58,302 nt of DNA from Willaertia magna. Lineage: Eukaryota; Heterolobosea; Eutetramitea; Acrasida; Naegleriidae. Location of the stretch: positions 1-58,302 of the forward strand of contig CADWAF010000252.1 of NCBI GenBank assembly GCA_902984215.1. Direction: 5' to 3'. Made by a program: the position numbers and the translations under genes. Under the pieces are notes generated by a model that saw only the letters and a list, made by a program, of their open reading frames with translations, ran no database searches and was not told the origin of the DNA. Shown in pieces: positions 53,696 to 58,302 of the stretch; position 1 is the first letter of the stretch; each line of letters begins with the position of its first letter.

Positions 53696-54336
53696 TTAAA
53701 ACAAACCAAGACCCATCATTATTTCTGGAGATTTCTTAGCTCCCTCTTTGTATTCTTCTAAGGATAGTTTACCATCGTTGTCAGTATCCATTTCAGCAAA
53801 TATTTTCTCAACTAATTTAATTGGCATGTCAAAATCTCCTTGTAAGGTAACAAGACTATTGAAAAATATAAAGTTTTGTTTAAATCTATAAATACTTACT
53901 CTCCAAGCATTTGATATAAGGCACTAACTATTCTAATCATTTCAGTTTTAAAAACAAATCCATCGTTATTTAAATCGTAAAGTTTAAATGCAAATTCAAG
54001 TTTTTCTTCAACTGTTCCTCTTGTCATTATTGACATACTAATAATAAACTCGTCAAAACTGATACTTCCGTCACAATTTCTGTCAAAACAATTAAAAACT
54101 AAACTTGTAATAAATTCATCTTTTATTCCCATTAGCTCTGTTAATTGTCCAAAATCTTCTTTAGGAATATAACCCATAGGTACCTCTTGGAAAAATTGTG
54201 TGTATAATTGTCTTATTTCTTTTCGATCGTAGTGGGTTAATTTTACTAATTTTTCAAGTAATTCTTTTTCTATAGTTGCGGAATTAAATTGATTATTCTT
54301 GTCGCCTGTGGCAGCCGATGGCTGATTTTGACCCAT
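53696..54336 (-). CDS. NCS-type (frequenin/recoverin-like) EF-hand calcium sensor, two exons
   Basis: Exon 1 is 54336-53900, the intron 53899-53856 (44 bases, GTAAGT...CAATAG) and exon 2 53855-53696. The join reads MLGDLVTLQGDFD and gives 198 residues. MGQNQPS is a plausible myristoylation site. The first EF hand is degenerate (PKEDFGQLTELMG). Three others have canonical loops: DRNCDGSISFDE, DLNNDGFVFKTE, DTDNDGKLSLEE. The segment TRGTVEEKLEFAFKLYDL is strongly NCS-1-like, as is the C-terminal EGAKKSPEIMMGL. NCS proteins respond to calcium and regulate PI 4-kinase, channels and trafficking. Calcineurin B is the alternative, but the N-terminal degeneracy pattern favours NCS. Confidence 0.9.
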
Positions 54337-55522
54337 TTTTTATTTGAATTTTAAAAAAAAAATTTTTGTAAATTTATTTTTCTTTAGACTCTCCTTTTGT
54401 TTGTAACTTTAAAAGTAATAATTAAACATTATTAAGCATATTTAATTTTTGTATTAAAATGGAAACCTATTAATTTCCATTCTCAATTTTTTGTAAACAA
54501 AATTTATAATTAAAGTTAGATTCTTAGCAGTTCATAACTGTTTTGGAAATAACGTTTTTTGTTGTTTTCATAGAAAATCAACACCTTTAAAAAAAAGTTG
54601 AATTGATGACAACAGAAGCTACGTTTAGCAGTTGTTTAATTAGTAGCTAATTGGTTAGCTGAAAGAAAAGGAAATTTGTACCACCCAGTCTCACACAGTA
54701 ATCGCTTCAAAGTTTTTTGAGGATACAGTATGGGAACTGAGCCTCTTCTGGTATGGAGTTTGAAAAGCTCCAAAAGAAACAACCCTATATTCAAGTTCTC
54801 TGGGAATTAGCTTTAAATTAAACCTTAATATGTAATTAAATTATTCTTTTTTGGGGGTAACAACACATGTATCTCATAAAACCTAATAATTTGTAGGAAA
54901 CCAGAACTGCTGTTAATTCTTGTAGTTAATGACAACATGTATTAACGGCTGAAATACATGCACCTAAATTCTTAAAACGGGACTGACATATTCATTGCCC
55001 ACCAAAACAAAGAAATTGATAAATCTGCAGTCGTTATTACACGGAGACAATTAACAAAAGAACATGCACGTCCCTTAACGTTCTTCCCAGCATGCTTTGT
55101 ACTGCATGTGGAGTAACAATCAAGTTGTCCCATTGATTATAAATACAAACAGAGTACTAGCTTTATTTATTATATTTTAACAAAGTTGTTTTCGCAATTA
55201 ATATCCAATGTATTAATATGGATACTCCACAACGAAACCTGATTGTACTTTTACGAACAAGATTTAAAACAGAAGCAAAATATTAGAAATAAGACTACTT
55301 CAGATCAGTTTTTTATGTAGGCCAAAAGCCTTTCGAGTCTCAAAATTAAACTCGTTGAATGAAATAAAGTGAAAAGGCTACCTGTTAGTTATACCTAATT
55401 CTTCCGTTTTTGGTTCATTTCTGACATAAAGATTTGAGGGAATCTTTTTTTTAAATATCTGTTTTATTCTACAACACTTTAAAATAAAACATTAAAACGA
55501 GACAAATAAAATTTGTTACATA
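54337..55522. other. Intergenic, about 1.2 kb
   Basis: No ORF, RNA gene or repeat identified by eye. Composition is comparable to other spacers and much less extreme than the A+T islands. It is upstream of both divergent neighbours, so it should hold two promoters. Confidence 0.4.
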
Positions 55523-56146
55523 ATGAATAACAACAGCAGTAAGAATCTTAAGGAAACAAACACCAGTCAAGAGTTGTTGCAGCAATGGAATAAAGATTTA
55601 GAAGGTTTTGATTTCTCTTTAGAACCGTTTCTTAAGAGGTGCCAACAAGAACGAGAAGAAGCAAAGTCCATCAATTTGTTTGTTGGATTGTTGTTGAAAG
55701 AACTTCAACAAGCAAATACGTTTGTAAGCAGTTTTCAGCCGTCTGTGAATAACATGTCACAAAATGGAGTAGCAACCGCATCAGGCAATACATATAATGG
55801 TTTTTGTGGGTGTAATTTAGCTACTCAGTACACATCAACCAATTATCGTGAATCTGTAATCAACCAAAAAGAAGAGAATGAAAGAAAAGAAGAAACTACT
55901 TTGTCTAACAGAAATACCCAAAGAAAGAGACGCCAAAGAGTTAAAAAATCTAATAGTACTTCTGAAATTGACGAAAGTGGCATAAAGAGTTTTATAATAC
56001 ATGTAGAGCACCCAGAACTTCCAAAAGAGAAGAAAAAGAGAGGAAGGCCTTGCAAAAGAGACCATGAAGAAAGAGATAACTATGGTACTGATGGTGTAAA
56101 GCAAATTGTAATTTTATCTAATTGTTACAAAGAAATGAAGAAATAA
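55523..56146 (+). CDS. Small AT-hook protein, function unknown
   Basis: 207 residues from ATG 55523. A helical N-terminal region (about 15-65, ELLQQWNKDLEGFDFSLEPF, then KRCQQEREEAKS and INLFVGLLLKELQQA) precedes a Ser/Asn linker. Basic stretches follow (NTQRKRRQRVKK about 131-142, likely a nuclear localisation signal). An AT-hook core KKKRGRPCKRD lies near 172-182. AT-hooks bind the minor groove of A+T-rich DNA. The overall fold has no family I recognise. A nuclear DNA-binding role is inferred. Confidence 0.55.
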   Translation: MNNNSSKNLKETNTSQELLQQWNKDLEGFDFSLEPFLKRCQQEREEAKSINLFVGLLLKELQQANTFVSSFQPSVNNMSQNGVATASGNTYNGFCGCNLATQYTSTNYRESVINQKEENERKEETTLSNRNTQRKRRQRVKKSNSTSEIDESGIKSFIIHVEHPELPKEKKKRGRPCKRDHEERDNYGTDGVKQIVILSNCYKEMKK

Positions 56147-56415
56147 ATATTTGGTAAAATCTTCTGCCTACTGTTCAAATACTGTCGATAGTGGACCTTT
56201 TAAAATCCTTGAGAAATTATCTGGCAAAACTGTCAAGGGCAACAACTTTCGTGCATAAAATTAACGTACTTGAATTTTACAAACAGGTTGTGCAATTTGA
56301 AATAAGCAAATAGTTATTTGAATTGCTTCATCTTGAAACTTGAACCACTTATCTCTATTTAAGCCCTCGCATCTAAGAGCTTGTAGCTATCCTCAAAACA
56401 AATTGTAAAAAAAAA

Positions 56416-58302
56416 ATGTCTTCCCCACAACCATCACTAGACGGTGTTGATAAATACTACGAAAGAAGAAATAAACTCTTTGATGAATTAAAGGAAAAGA
56501 GAAAACAAGAATTAGGTGATGCTGTTGGTAAACCAATTGTAATTACCTTACCTGATGGATCAAGTAGAGATGGTAAAGCTTATGAAACTACTCCATATGA
56601 TATTGCAATGTCAATTTCTCAAGGTCTTGCTCAAAATGTTGTTGTTGCAAAAGTTAATGACCAATTATTTGATTTAGGAAGACCATTAGAAGGAGATTGT
56701 AAGTTGGAATTATTGAAATGGGATGCTAAAGAAGCACAAGAAGTGTACTGGCATAGTACCTCCCACGTTTTAGGTGAAGCTTTAGAAGATGTTTATAAAT
56801 GTTTATTATGTAAAGGTCCACCATTAGAAGACGGAGGTTTCTACTATGAAGCCTTTATGGGAGAAAAGTCTGTTTCCGAAGGTGATTATAACAAAATTAA
56901 AGAAGCAGCAAGTAAAATTATGAAGGAAAAACAAAAGTTCGAAAGATTATTAGTTACTAAAGAAGAAGCTCTTGAATTATTTAAAGATAACAAATTTAAG
57001 TGTGAAATTTTAAGTGAAAAGGTTAAAGAAGGTACTTTATGTACTGTTTATAGATGTGGTAGATTAGTTGATCCTTGCAAAGGTCCACATTTATTAGATA
57101 CCAGTAGAGTTAAGACTTTTGAAGTTACTAAGAATTCTTCTTCTTATTGGAGAGCTAATGCAAATAATGAAACTTTACAAAGAGTGTATGGTATTTCATT
57201 CCCTGATAAGAAACAAATGGAGGAATGGAAACATTTAATGGAAGAAGCAAAGAAACGTGACCACAGAGTTATCGGTAAGGATCAAGATTTATGGTTCTTC
57301 CATCCATATGCACCAGGTTGTGTTTTCTTCCTTCCACACGGACAACGTTTGTTCAATTCTGTCCAAACCTTAATTAGACAAGAATATTGGAAACGTGGTT
57401 ACTCTGAAGTTCAAACTCCAAACCTTTTCCATTGTGATTTATGGAAGACTAGTGGTCATTGGGATAAATATGCTGAAAATATGTTTGTTTTAGAAGTTGA
57501 TAAATGTCAACATGCATTGAAACCAATGAATTGTCCATCCCATTGTTTAATGTTTAAGCATAAGGCCAGATCATACAGAGAATTACCAATTAGATTCGCA
57601 GATTTTGGTGTTCTCCATCGTAATGAATTAAAGGGTGCTTTAACTGGTATGACTAGAGTTAGAAAGTTCCAACAAGATGATGCTCACATTTTCTGTCGTC
57701 CAGATCAAATTAAATCTGAAATTATGTCTGCTCTTAGTATGATGCAAGATATTTATAAGATTTTCGGATTTTCATTCAAACTTTTCCTTTCTACTCGTCC
57801 AGAGAAATATCTTGGAGAAATTGAGCAATGGAATGAGGCAGAAAAACAATTACAAGAAGCATTAGACCAATTTGGACATCCATGGGAAAAGAATGAAGGT
57901 GATGGTGCTTTCTATGGTCCAAAGATTGATATCTTAATTTCAGATGCATTAAAGAGAGAACATCAATGTGCAACTGTTCAATTAGATTTCCAATTACCAA
58001 TTCGTTTTGATTTAACTTATGTTGATGAAAATATGAATGATACTAATAGACCAGTTATTATTCACAGAGCAATTTATGGTTCATTTGAAAGATTTTTAGC
58101 AATTTGTACTGAACATTATGGTGGTAAATGGCCTTTCTGGATGTCACCAAGACAAGTAATGATTGTTCCAGTTTCAAAGAAGATTTATGATTATGCTGAA
58201 AAAGTATCTAAAATCTTACATGATGCTAAATATTATGTAGATGTTGATTTGAGTAATGCAAGATTAGATAAGAAGATTAGAAATGCTCAATTATCTCAAT
58301 AC
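56416..58302 (+). CDS. Threonyl-tRNA synthetase, 3' end outside the window
   Basis: The frame is open from ATG 56416 to the last base, 629 codons, so the C-terminus is cut by the window edge. Order: N-terminal charged helix; TGS domain about 40-105; editing SAD domain with HSTSH (about 115) and CKGPH, the metal-binding H-x3-H and C-x3-H pair; class II catalytic core with motif 1 (IRQEYWKRGYSEVQTP), the zinc-binding Cys in MNCPSH, motif 2 (LHRNELKGALTGMTRVRKF), and motif 3 (VIIHRAIYGSFERFLA). The start of the anticodon-binding domain follows (FWMSPRQVMIVPVS). It charges tRNA-Thr and hydrolyses mis-charged Ser-tRNA-Thr. No transit peptide is visible, so a cytosolic form is likely. No introns in the visible part. 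Confidence 0.97.
   Translation, partial: MSSPQPSLDGVDKYYERRNKLFDELKEKRKQELGDAVGKPIVITLPDGSSRDGKAYETTPYDIAMSISQGLAQNVVVAKVNDQLFDLGRPLEGDCKLELLKWDAKEAQEVYWHSTSHVLGEALEDVYKCLLCKGPPLEDGGFYYEAFMGEKSVSEGDYNKIKEAASKIMKEKQKFERLLVTKEEALELFKDNKFKCEILSEKVKEGTLCTVYRCGRLVDPCKGPHLLDTSRVKTFEVTKNSSSYWRANANNETLQRVYGISFPDKKQMEEWKHLMEEAKKRDHRVIGKDQDLWFFHPYAPGCVFFLPHGQRLFNSVQTLIRQEYWKRGYSEVQTPNLFHCDLWKTSGHWDKYAENMFVLEVDKCQHALKPMNCPSHCLMFKHKARSYRELPIRFADFGVLHRNELKGALTGMTRVRKFQQDDAHIFCRPDQIKSEIMSALSMMQDIYKIFGFSFKLFLSTRPEKYLGEIEQWNEAEKQLQEALDQFGHPWEKNEGDGAFYGPKIDILISDALKREHQCATVQLDFQLPIRFDLTYVDENMNDTNRPVIIHRAIYGSFERFLAICTEHYGGKWPFWMSPRQVMIVPVSKKIYDYAEKVSKILHDAKYYVDVDLSNARLDKKIRNAQLSQY

Overview
The window is nuclear DNA of a very AT-rich, gene-dense unicellular eukaryote. 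Evidence: 20-odd protein genes with no operon logic, short spliceosomal introns (37 to 137 bases, mostly starting GTAAGT and ending TAG or CAG), standard stop codons, long poly-Asn, poly-Gln, Thr and Ser tracts, and a eukaryotic gene set (Vps34, XMAP215/TOG protein, myosin, 26S proteasome Rpt2, casein kinase 1, NCS-type EF-hand sensor, Zn2Cys6 factor). My best inference is a free-living amoeboid protist of the Heterolobosea (Naegleria/Willaertia type). A dictyostelid is less likely because the introns are so short. No marker gene fixes the species.

Layout. 1-11.7 kb: mitochondrial ribosomal protein uL29m, a large AT-hook/SPOC/RRM nuclear protein, two small probable mitochondrial proteins, an ornithine decarboxylase antizyme read through a +1 frameshift, a PH-VPS9 protein (predicted Rab5-type GEF) and a small signal-bearing ORF. 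12-24 kb: Vps34 PI 3-kinase, a decayed PIG-A-like fragment, a Cys/Lys-rich secreted protein with a broken or shifted frame, an RCC1-like protein, a large protein with a possible permuted papain-like core, and a Zn2Cys6 transcription factor with an intron inside its zinc cluster. 24-27.5 kb: a tRNA-like A-box/B-box element followed by a 3.4 kb ORF-free island of nearly pure A+T. 27.6-43.8 kb: ankyrin protein, TOG protein, six-exon GH38 alpha-mannosidase and a three-exon myosin with a tail of repeated TH1-like modules. 43.8-46.4 kb: a second A+T island, with a perfect 21-base inverted repeat at its left edge. 46.4-58.3 kb: long-chain acyl-CoA synthetase, CK1-like kinase, Rpt2, NCS-type calcium sensor, a small AT-hook protein, and threonyl-tRNA synthetase running off the right edge.

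Functional links. The PH-VPS9 protein and Vps34 act in the same early-endosome pathway in other eukaryotes and lie next to each other, but nothing shows co-regulation. The most notable items are the antizyme with a TTT-TGA-T shift site, the myosin with a repeated TH1-like tail, the frameshifted Cys-rich secreted protein, and the paired A+T islands with inverted repeats at an edge. All exon joins were made by eye from splice motifs and reading-frame continuity.
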